DNA of 38,231 bases from the NCBI GenBank assembly GCA_032358255.1, contig JAULBX010026885.1, forward strand, positions 4,155-42,385. Reading direction: 5' to 3'. Source of the stretch: Heterotrichella gracilis. Taxonomy: Eukaryota; Sar; Xanthophyceae; Tribonematales; Xanthonemataceae. The notes under the pieces are model-generated. The model saw nothing but the letters and a program-made list of their open reading frames with translations. It had not been told where the DNA came from and did no database searches. How positions within the stretch are numbered: position 1 is the first letter of the stretch; the number at the start of each line of letters is the position of its first letter. A program made the translations under genes and the position numbers. Positions 1-8,688 of the stretch are shown here, piece by piece.

Positions 1-214
1 CCCTAAACCCTAACCCTAAACCCTGAACCCGCCACAGGTGCGGTGGGTGATTGCGGAGGTGCTGGCCACCAGGACCCTCAGCCCTGTACCCTGAACCCTA
101 AAACCCTAAACCCTAACCCTAAACCCACCACAGGTGCGGTGGGTGATTGCGGAGGTGCTGGCCACCAGGACCCTAAGCCCTAAACCCTAACCCTAAACCC
201 TGAACCCGCCACAG
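1..214 (+). repeat. Two perfect echoes of the next exon's 5' edge in telomere-like DNA
   Basis: Bases 38-76 and 134-172 are identical to the first 39 bases of the exon that starts at 215, and each is preceded by a CCACAG acceptor. The spacing between exon starts is 96 and then 81 bases. Everything between the copies is degenerate CCCTAAA/CCCTAA/CCCTGAA repeat. Only the copy at 215 continues into the rest of the exon, so the first two are truncated duplicates of an intron-exon junction lying in the preceding intron. Confidence 0.9.
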
Positions 215-2258
215 GTGCGGTGGGTGATTGCGGAGGTGCTGGCCACCAGGACCCACCCCTTTGCCGCCAGCCACCCCTCTGCTGCACAACGCATGCTGGC
301 TGCTGCCCGCACCCTGGCTGCGCTCCAGCCCGACAACGGCTACAGCTGGTACTGGCTGGGCAAGGCGCAGGAACACTCGGGCATGCTGAAAGGTGTGGGA
401 GGGTTTAGGGTTTGGGTTGTGTAGGGTTGGGGTTTAGGGAACATGCGTGCCGAGGTGCAGGAGTTTGTGGGCATGTGTGGAGGTGAGGGCTCACTCAGGA
501 AGGGTCCCAGCTGCTGAGATGTGGGTTGGGGTGGGAGGAAGGGTTTGAAGAGGCTTGTGGGTTAAGATGGGTCGCAGCTGCAGGAATGTGGGTTGGGGTT
601 AAAAAAGGCTTGGGGTTTAAGAAGGGTCGCAGCTGCAGGAATGTGGGTTGGGGTTTCTAAGGGTTGAAGAAGGCTACACGTTTCAAAGGGTCACACCTGT
701 GCAGCCTGAAAATGGGTAAAGGTGTAGACCTAGGAAGGAGGGGTATGTTCGTATTGATCATGATTTTCTTCTCCAATAAATATTTTAATTTAATCTAATA
801 AATTATGCAATGCGTCCATGCCTTGTGTCTTCCTCGTGATGCATGGACGCCGGAACGCATGGAAGTAGCAAGTTGGGTGATGCACGTACACCGGGCTATC
901 CCAACTGCCACATAAGCGATTGATTGCAGCCTCGTAGGTGTGCACGACTCCAGCTGCGTGGCCTCAAAGTAGATAACTTATGAAAGACACCATGGCCCTT
1001 CAAACTTTTGAGCAATCCCAGGTGTTGTTTTCCTGGTTGCAGAGGCCATGGCCAGCTTGCGGCGCGGCATAGCCGTGTGTGAAGCCCCTGGGCATGTGGA
1101 CGAGCTGCAGCTGTGCAAGTGCGTGTGGGAGGCGGCGCTTAACTTGATTCACGGCTTTGAAAGGGACGAGCAGCGCTGGCTGGACATGGAGGTGCGCGGT
1201 GGACCCTCAGCCCTAAATTGTAACCCTAAACCCTTCACGGCTCTGACAAGGAGGAGCAGCGGTGGCTGGACATGGAGGTGCGCACTAGAGGCCAAAGCCT
1301 AATGTTCAAGCCTAAACCCTGATCCCAAGCCCTAAACCTTTTGCGGCTCTTACCTGGACGAGCGGGGGTGGCTAGGTATGAAGGTGCACTGTGGACCCTG
1401 AAACCCATACGGATCACAGCCTAGGGCTGAACCTTACACTTACTGGCCCAAATTTGGCTGCATGAAGAAAAGTATTTGAGGATACTTTGAAATGCTAAAC
1501 CCTTAACCCTTGCCACACACCACAATAGGCTTCAATTTTGGATAGGACGAGAGCCTTTGGGGTATCTGCTTTGCCATACAAGCTGACCTGAAGCGGACAA
1601 CGCAGCAGCGGCCATGCCGCTCTCACGCTAAACCCTAAACCCTAAACCTGTTGTGTGCAGGAAGTGCGTGCCCTGATGGCCAAGGGGGTGAAGGCCCTGC
1701 GCGCGCTCAAGAAGCTGGGGAACGTGGGGGAGCGCCACGCGTGCGCCCGTCAGCGGTTGTTGGCGGAGCGCCAGCTGGCGGTGATTGAGGCGCACTTTCA
1801 CATTTTCACGCGGCGAGGGTACACGAGGTGAGGGGAGAGCCTCACCTGAGAAAGCATTTCCCAGGCAACTCCGTTCGGCCACGTCGCCTGTTCACTTGGA
1901 CCCTTGCATGGATCCTGCTATCCTGATTGCATTGCAGGAACGCATGTGGGTAGCGACCATTACGCCACTTGGGGCCCCTACATTGTAAACCTTAAACCCT
2001 AACGTAAGCCCTGATTCCCATGCCACCAGGCATCCCCGTTTTAGAGCCGCAGCAGCCGCTGTGGATGCAGCTCGGATGGCAGCAGCCAAGGAGTTTGAGC
2101 AGCGGCTCATGTGCGAGGCCTGCCACACCACCAGCCTGGGTGCGAAGCTGTGCATCGGGTGCCGCCAGGTGCGCTACTGCAGCAAGGAGTGCCAGAAGGA
2201 GGATTGGCCTAGCCACAAGGCGGCATGCAGGGCGGCGCTGGCGGACAGGGAGGGGTGA
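215..2258 (+). CDS. MYND zinc-finger protein, C-terminal four exons (copy a)
   Basis: Exons 215-392, 1043-1191, 1661-1827 and 2030-2258 join in one frame (723 nt, 241 codons including stop); the 5' part lies outside the window. The first exon is helical and TPR-like, with the run LQPDNGYSWYWLGKAQE. The last exon ends in a MYND finger with all ligands visible: CEAC, CIGC, YCSKEC, then H-x3-C (SHKAAC). MYND fingers usually mediate protein-protein contacts; whether this protein has another activity cannot be told. No SET domain is visible here. The 178/149/167/229 exon lengths recur almost exactly in the paralog at 34048-38090. The gene converges on HflX. The family has at least five copies or fragments in the window. 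The MYND call is firm; the biological role is unknown. Confidence 0.85.
1238..1396 (+). repeat. Two echoes of an exon 3' edge with its donor
   Basis: The exon ending at 1191 closes with TGGCTGGACATGGAG followed by donor GTGCGC. A close copy of this end plus donor lies at about 1238-1288. A more decayed copy lies at about 1343-1396. They are separated by CCCTAAA-like motifs. Both are inside the intron 1192-1660. Confidence 0.8.
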
Positions 2259-2439
2259 AAAGGTTCATCACTTCTTCAGTCCAAGAAGGGGTGAGGGGAG
2301 GGGGCGAAGCCCGGATGATGCATGCTGGCTCGTAGGGCTGCTCCATGGGCCATGATGCACGCCGTGTGACACATGCACGCCGTGTGACATTACAGCGAGT
2401 TGCTCACATGTGGATTTGTGTACACATATCACGTGACAG

Positions 2440-2444
2440 TGTAA
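2440..2444 (+). terminator. TGTAA poly(A) signal candidate for MYND copy a
   Basis: TGTAA, the usual chlorophyte polyadenylation motif, lies 182 bases after the stop codon at 2256-2258. Confidence 0.5.
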
Positions 2445-2814
2445 TCAGGCTGTTTTGAGCTTGTTAAAGCCAAGGCTTTGTACAGAAATGAGAACCCTGC
2501 CAGCTGCTGCACTAGATATATCAGCGATTCAACTTGATGCCAGAGTCTGTTTTCTGCGAGTAAAAGGGAGTACTGCTAGTTAAACTTTGGGTGGAAAAAC
2601 TATGTTTCATCTGCATGCTTATGGCAAATAGCATTGAGTTGTAGTACACGCGGATCATCCCGGGGGTCATCCGGCAATTTTGTATGCCTGTTGTTATTCT
2701 CACTGCTTAGTTGTAATCAGTCATTACTGATAATCGTATCGAGTTCGATTACCAGGTTGTACAAAGCATGTACAAACTGCTCATGGCACTCAATCCGATC
2801 ATCAATAATGACTG

Positions 2815-2819
2815 TTACA
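2815..2819 (-). terminator. TGTAA poly(A) signal candidate for HFLX
   Basis: On the minus strand TGTAA lies about 112 bases past the HFLX stop codon (2931-2933). Confidence 0.5.
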
Positions 2820-2930
2820 GGCAATACGCCGCAAGACAAGCTGTTTTGCTTAATTTGACAAGACCAAAACTTTGGTTCCCTTCACTGTAACCTGCAACCC
2901 CCACACCCCACACCCACACCACCCACCACC

Positions 2931-5900
2931 CTACGTGACCACCCACCCCTCCTCCTCCTCCCCCCCCGACCCCGACCCCTTGCCGCCCCCCACCCCCACC
3001 AGCGTGACCGCCCCTGCCCCCTCCCCCCCCCACATCCCCCTTGACTCCAGCCTGTTTGCCATGGATGTGGGCACATGGGCGGTCACTTGGGTGCCATGTG
3101 GCAGGAACTCCTCTGCGGTGATGATGCCACAGCGGTGGATCTCATCAAGGATGTCGCCCTGCGGGTGGGGTGTGACGACGTTTCCTGAACTGTAATATAC
3201 CTGACCTTTCTTACTTCTGATTACATTAGCATTGATTTTGTTTGTTTGTTGATTTTGAAACAGTGCGGCAGGCAGTCCTCAACGCTGAAAGTACATCTGC
3301 AAATCCAATTATACAGATAAATCTTTTTGAGTGCAAAAATCTTACTAAATTTCCTTTCCATACGGTAGTACAAAAGCCATTGTCCGCTGCCCATCCACGC
3401 CCACCCACCCACACCCAGCCGCACCACCCACCTGCGCGTATGGCACCACCACCACCACCGGCACCATCTGCGCCTGCAGCTTCTCCCCAACAGCAGCCAG
3501 CAGCTCATCCACACCCTCGCCAGTCAAGCCGCTCATGCACACGGTGCTCTCCCGGGCCTGGCCCACACGCCGCACCACATCGGGGTCGCGACACGCATCA
3601 ACCTGTGGGAGGGGAGGTGGGGGGAGGGTGGGGGTCAAGCGGAGCATGGCGGTGGTGGATACTGGCATGTGTGGCAGGGTCAAAGGGTGGGGTGCCAAAA
3701 GGATGGTGGTGGTGGTGGTGGTGGTAGTGGTGTGTGCGTCAGATCGCTAAAACACACGGTTTTAGGCACAGCTTGACCCACCCGCACCACATCTGGGTCG
3801 CGGTGTTCATCAAGCTGGGAAGGGGTGCCGCGTCCGTGGGAGGAGTGAGCAGGGGTGTTTCAAGGGGTGGCAGCTGTGTGCACAGGAGGATGTGGCACAG
3901 CACGGTATTTTGCGAATGTGAAGTACTCCTCCTTTAACAAGGAGGGCAGATCTTCTGAAGCTGAGGGGTCCAGGCCCAATACGCTAGCTCTCGCCTCCCC
4001 AAGAAGGCGCCGCTATGTGGTGCGCAGCCAACCCTTTCCCCCCACCCTTACGCCCACCACCACCACCGCATTACCCACCTTGTTCCACACCGTCAGCATG
4101 GGCAGGTCACCCACCCCCAGATCCTCAAGCACCTGGGAAACAGCCTCAGCCTGCACAAGGGACGGTGGCGTGTGTCATGTGCTTTGGCCCAGACTCTAAA
4201 TTTAGGGTTACATTGGATTTTAGGGGTGTCAGCCTGTACACATGGAGTAAGGGAGGGGGGGCGAGCGCGGCGCATGTGGGTCGCAATAGCAAACATGCGG
4301 GTTGGGGGGGTTTAAGGTGGCGTCATAGAAAACGGGGATGCGCTCACCCGTGTCTGTCCCCCCACCTCTGCCAACGCAGGCATAAGGTCTCCATACCCCT
4401 ACACCCTGATCCCAAGCTAGGGTTTCCTCACCTGCGCCGCCGCATGGGGGTGGCTTACGTCCACCACGTGCACCAGCAGTGATGCCTCGCTAATCTCCTC
4501 AAGGGTGGCGCGGAAGGCGGCCACCAGCTGCGTGGGGAGCTTCTGGATGAAACCTGCAAAGGTGGAGGTTGTCAGGGGGTGCAAAAACCTAAACAGGGGT
4601 TGCAAGTACTTAGTATGTAAGGTGCCTGGGAGCGAGCTTTTCTCTCCGAACTCCACGCATCCCCAGCCGCACACAAAAAGACTCTTGATTCAAAGCGTCT
4701 GTCAGCAGCACATGCTATCCGCTAGCATAGCGTTGCAAATCGCTCGTCCTCAAATTCCCACCCACCAGCCACCCGCACACCCACCCACCATCATCACTAC
4801 CCACTCACCCACAGTGTCCGACAGCAGCACCTCTTTGCCACTTGGCAGCTCCAGGCGCCGCGTGGTGGGGTCAAGCGTGGCAAACAGCTTGTCCTCCGCA
4901 ACCACCCCCGCAGCTGTCAGGCGGTTGAGGAGCGTGCTCTTGCCGGCGTTGGTGTAGCCCACCAGGGCGGCCACGGGGATGTGTGCGTCTGCGCGCCGCT
5001 GCCGGTACTGGCTGCGGTGCTGGCGCACCTGCGGGTGGAGGATGGGATTAGGGTTTGGAGCCGTTAATACGTGTTTTCCATGTGTGCGTCTGCGCACCGC
5101 CATGCGGCTCCTCAGCAGCCGCCTGGCCGCCTCAATCTGCTTCTCAACCTTACCGTGAACCCTAAACTGCTCCAACCTCTTCCTTAGCGCTACCAAGCAG
5201 AAGAACCTGTCCACCTCGACCCGCTCCGCCCCAAAAACATGAACCCAAAACCCCAACACCCTACCCAACGCCCTACCTGGTCCAGGCTCTTCCTCAGCAC
5301 CGCCATGCGCTCCCTGAGCAGGCGCCTGTCCACCTCAATCTGCTTCTCACCCATGCCCTTGGTGCGCCCACCAGACTGGCGCTCCAGATGTGACCACATG
5401 CGGGTCAGGCGGGGAACCTGGTACTCTGTCTGAGCAAGCTCAACCTGCGAAATCAACAGGACTTGAGAATACTGTAATAAGAACAACTATGAGAATGACC
5501 ACGAGTTTCTAACAACGTTAACAAGGTTGGAAGTACGCATGTTGGAATAACAATGTTGACTTAACTACGTTTGAACAATTTCACCACAATCCCGTCCCCG
5601 CCCTCTTTTTCTGCACAGCAGTAAAGCATTTGTTTTGGCATGTGGTGAATAGCATGTTGGCCATGCAGTGGTGTGCCACACAGCTCATTCCTCCAAACCC
5701 CCTTACCTGCAGCTGCCCCTCCCTGGTGGCCGCCCGCTTGGAGAATGTGTGCAGGATGAGGACGGCAAGTCCACATACATGCCACACAAACCCCCCAAAA
5801 CACCCAACCCCACATCCCACCATCCACAAGCACACATAGACGTATTTCAAAGCTCGCCACCCACTACTCCTCCCTCAACCACCCCACACCCCACCTGCAG

Positions 5901-7826
5901 CTGCCCCTCCCTGGTGGCAGCCCTCTGTGAGAATATGTCCAGGATGAGGGCGGTGCGGTCACACAAGCGCACGCGGTCGCCAAGCGCCTTGTCTAGGTTG
6001 CGCATCTGGCCTGCAGGGGGTGGAGCCGGGGATAGGGGAGGTGAGAGGTAATGCAGGGGCAGTAAGATAAGCAATAGGAGTCCTTATTGCCTCTTGGGTG
6101 GCGGTGATGGTAGGAGACTCTCCTACCTGAGGTGAGAGTTTGAGGCCTCCCAGCAACGTTGCCTACCCCAGATGCGCCATTATTTCCGCTTGGCTAAACT
6201 CCATTTCAGTACCCGTTTATTACCTTCCATTCAGCAAAATACCTTGCTCAAAAGTTGGTACAGGGTTTGTATGTCAAGCGATACCAGGATCAATCTATTA
6301 ATCTGGCTGTACAAGTTGGTACAAGGTATTTGAAGTTGGTACAAGGAAGGGTGTTAAACTAATCGTTGAACACCCTTACCCGGCGTGAGCTCGTCGTCAA
6401 AGATGACTGTCTGCGCCCCCAGCTCCTCCACCGCCTGAGCTATCTCCACCACCTTGCCGCTGCCGATGTAGGTGCGAGGGCTAGCGGACTCGAGCGACTG
6501 GTGCGTCTGGCCAACAACCTGAGGGTGTGGGATGGGGGTTGGGGTGGGGTGGGGGTTGGGATGGGGGGCGAGGAGATGGACCATGGTAGGGATTCCACAC
6601 CCAAATGCACGCACTCTCCTCGACAATAAAACCCTGAATTGAAAGGATTGAAGGCTCGGCTTCCCACAGCCTGGCAGGCTTGCCAGCAACAACCCTGCGT
6701 AAAGGTTCTAACCGACCCATATTCAAAACCCCGCGCTAGGGTTCCCGCACACCCACCCCCAACCTTCCAGTCTCCGCCAGCCTGCCCATACTTTCCGCCA
6801 AAACCCCACACAAGGGTTCCAACAAACCCACACCAAAAACCCACGCTAGGGTTTCCACACCCACCTCCAGCCCCGCAGTCTCCGCCAGCCTGCCCAGCTC
6901 CGCCAGCGAGTCCATCACGCTGTACCCCTGCTTCACGCGCCCGCCCTTGCGCTGCACGCCCACCAGGAACGCGCGCTCCATGGCTTCGGGATCCTCCTCA
7001 TCATCATCACCATCGCCCTCATCCACCGCCTGCTCCGCCTGTTCCCACACCTGCGGTGGCTCCCCCTCCGCCGCCTGCATGGAATGAGGGTTCAGGGATT
7101 AGGATTCATGAGTCAAAGCTGTAGCGTTCAGAGTTAAAGGTTTAAGGGCAGCTCTCCATGCACCTGTGGTGGCTCCCCCTCTGCTGCCTGTGTGGGAATA
7201 GGGTCCAGGGTTCAGGGTTCAGGTTTAGGGTTTGAGGTTCAAGGTTTGAGGTTAAAGGTTTGAAAGTAGCTCTCCCTCCCCATGTAATGGCTCCCCCTCC
7301 GCCACTTGCATGGGATAAATGTTCAGGGTGTTGTTTCTTCGCTTACCTCTGCCAGCACCGCGGCGTTCATGGCAGCCAGGCCACGCAGGTCAGACCAGTC
7401 CCTCCAGCTGGCAAGCTCTGCTTCCACCTCCTCCCCTTCCACCTCCGCCTCCCCCTCCCCCTCCCCTTCCTCTACCTCCTCATTTTCGGTTTCGATTTCA
7501 CCCCCTGGGCTGTTCCACAGCTCTGGGAGGTAGGGCAAGGGGTCATAGGCGGGGGGCATGGGCGTGTCCACCCGGACACAGCTGCCATCCTCCAGGAATT
7601 CCCACTTGGGGGGTACCCACTCGTCCTCGCTGGGTGGTGCTTTTTCATTAGGGCTGCTTCGGCATTGGATGGAGGGGTTGCGGGTGGTCCAGAGGGGCCG
7701 GTGGGGTGCTGTCCTGTGGTGGTGGTTGTGGGTGAGGTGGCTGTGGGGTGGTGGAGAGGGGTGGGGGAGGGCTGCCGAGAGGATTCTGCTGCTGCAAGTG
7801 GCGTTCAGGCTGCAACGGGACGCCAT
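2931..7826 (-). CDS. HFLX: Plastid-type GTPase HflX
   Basis: Ten exons on the minus strand: 7826-7347, 7074-6865, 6518-6380, 6010-5895, 5444-5277, 5028-4809, 4553-4432, 4150-4079, 3602-3432, 3158-2931. They total 1926 nt, an exact 641 codons plus stop. HflX is a ribosome-associated GTPase; bacterial homologues split or rescue stalled ribosomes. Motifs: TYIGSGK near residue 246, the [15 protein letters not shown] block near 300, P-loop GYTNAGKS at 395-402, DTVG at 442-445 (split by an intron), NKVD at 508-511 (also split), then SGLTGEG. The first about 60 residues are rich in Ser, Ala and Pro with few acidic residues, like a transit peptide. An acidic Glu/Gly tract follows at about 110-145. 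That the protein enters the chloroplast is inferred. Five introns carry exon-edge echoes. Donors and acceptors follow GT-AG throughout. Confidence 0.95.
3783..3826 (-). repeat. Echo of the start of HFLX exon 9
   Basis: The sequence CGCACCACATCTGGGTCGCG and what follows copy the region around 3571-3610, which holds the acceptor and first codons of exon 3602-3432. The copy is decayed and sits in the upstream intron. Confidence 0.7.
5083..5225 (-). repeat. Chimeric echoes of HFLX exons 5 and 6
   Basis: The intron 5029-5276 contains two decayed copies of the end of exon 5444-5277, at about 5098-5150 and 5176-5222. The first is immediately joined (5083-5097) to a copy of the motif GTGTGCGTCTGCGC, which otherwise occurs at 4981-4994 in the next exon. 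The joined copy therefore mixes pieces of the exons on both sides of the intron. Confidence 0.7.
5705..5766 (-). repeat. Echo of the end of HFLX exon 4
   Basis: This is a close copy of 5895-5957, the last third of exon 6010-5895 with its donor. On the minus strand it still reads [13 protein letters not shown] beside the genuine [13 protein letters not shown], in frame and with a usable donor. It could act as an alternative exon end. Confidence 0.8.
6250..6347. repeat. Short direct repeat, AAGTTGGTACA x3
   Basis: AAGTTGGTACA occurs at about 6252, 6314 and 6335, the last two in tandem with a 21-base period. It lies in an AT-richer intron of HFLX. Confidence 0.7.
6747..6799 (-). repeat. Echo of the end of HFLX exon 2
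   Basis: It copies 6857-6905 (donor and last codons of exon 7074-6865), including CAGTCTCCGCCAGCCTGCCC with one base changed. It lies in the downstream intron among TAGGGTT-like motifs. Confidence 0.75.
7159..7313 (-). repeat. Two echoes of the start of HFLX exon 2
   Basis: GGTGGCTCCCCCTC and flanks from 7054-7083, the acceptor side of exon 7074-6865, recur at about 7167-7196 and, more decayed, at about 7287-7313. Degenerate GGGTTCAGGGTTTAGG sequence separates the copies. Confidence 0.8.
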
Positions 7827-8688
7827 GGTTGGGGCTGCTGTGTTGCGCTGTTGGCCACAAGTTGTGGGTGATGGAGTGCGCTCAGGGGATGGGGTGTACT
7901 CTGGTGCGGCCTATGGGTCACTCAAACCCTCGCCACAAAACATAGCCACTCAACAAAGGTTGTTTTGGAAATACAAGCCAAACACTGAGACGTTATGAGC
8001 TGCCTGCTGAATGGGTTGCTGCCCACAGATGTCAACTTTCCAGTTTGCTGACAGGGGCAGTGCTAATGAATCCAGCAACCCGAAAGTATCAAGGTGTGTC
8101 ACGGCAAACAGGTACAAAAAATTGACAACATGGGTTTCCAACAAGCACCTATGCAGATTGGAGTTGAGTGTTCTCAGTGATATTGGCGTTCCGCTATATG
8201 CATGCGTGTGTGGCATGTGTTCAAACGAGAGTCCGCCGAGTGCCCCTCTACGGTTGCATATATGCTATCGCGACTAGCCCACGGCGTTATGCAGCTCTGA
8301 CAACGTAACTGTGGAGGCCAGCCAGCCAGTGGAAAGTTTGTATCGTGTGGCAATCGCTTGAACTCGAGTGCCCTGTGCGGATATCAACTGTATCTCCCCA
8401 AAAGGATGCCCCCAATGGTATCTATGCGCTTGCACCTGAATCTTGAAACATGTTAACCACTGAGTTAAGTCGTAACAGGGCGCGTCGTGTGAACCATATG
8501 GGTTCCCATCTTGTACTACGGCATGTCATGGCTAGGGAATACGAACCCACCAAAAGTTCGAAAGCGCCCAGTCTACTTGTGTTGCACAAACGTGGGACTT
8601 GATATTTGAGTCTTTGGCTCGCTTATCGGCTATACCTTGTTGAGTTTCATCGATTTCCAAGCATTGAAAAAAGCTGGGATCCCTTCAA
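7827..8688. promoter_or_regulatory. Divergent upstream region shared by HFLX and the SirB1-like gene
   Basis: The 862 bases between two divergent start codons contain no supported gene. They must hold both 5' leaders and probably both promoters. I see no clear TATA box or known operator. Both flanking products start with plastid-transit-like sequence, so shared control is plausible but unproven. Confidence 0.5.

Larger units (their letters stand above)
2259..2930. other. Intergenic region between convergent genes
   Basis: This stretch holds the 3' ends of two convergent genes and no convincing coding sequence. It becomes AT-richer from about 2400 to 2880. TGTAA motifs occur on both strands and are listed separately. 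Confidence 0.6.

Noticed and set aside
1-214. True chromosome end (telomere)
   Set aside because: CCCTAAA-like motifs are degenerate, short and scattered in introns across the whole window, and are mixed with exon copies; there is no long uniform array.
31-253. CRISPR array (39-base identical repeats)
   Set aside because: The repeat is the start of a spliced coding exon, the spacers are telomere-like rather than unique, and the genome is eukaryotic.
3242-3727. 161-codon plus-strand ORF rich in Pro and Trp
   Set aside because: Antisense to HFLX exon 9 and an intron; its composition comes from simple repeats.
7323-7871. Long plus-strand ORFs over HFLX exon 1
   Set aside because: Shadows of the minus-strand exon; the repetitive Pro/Ser is the reverse of its Glu/Gly-rich tract.
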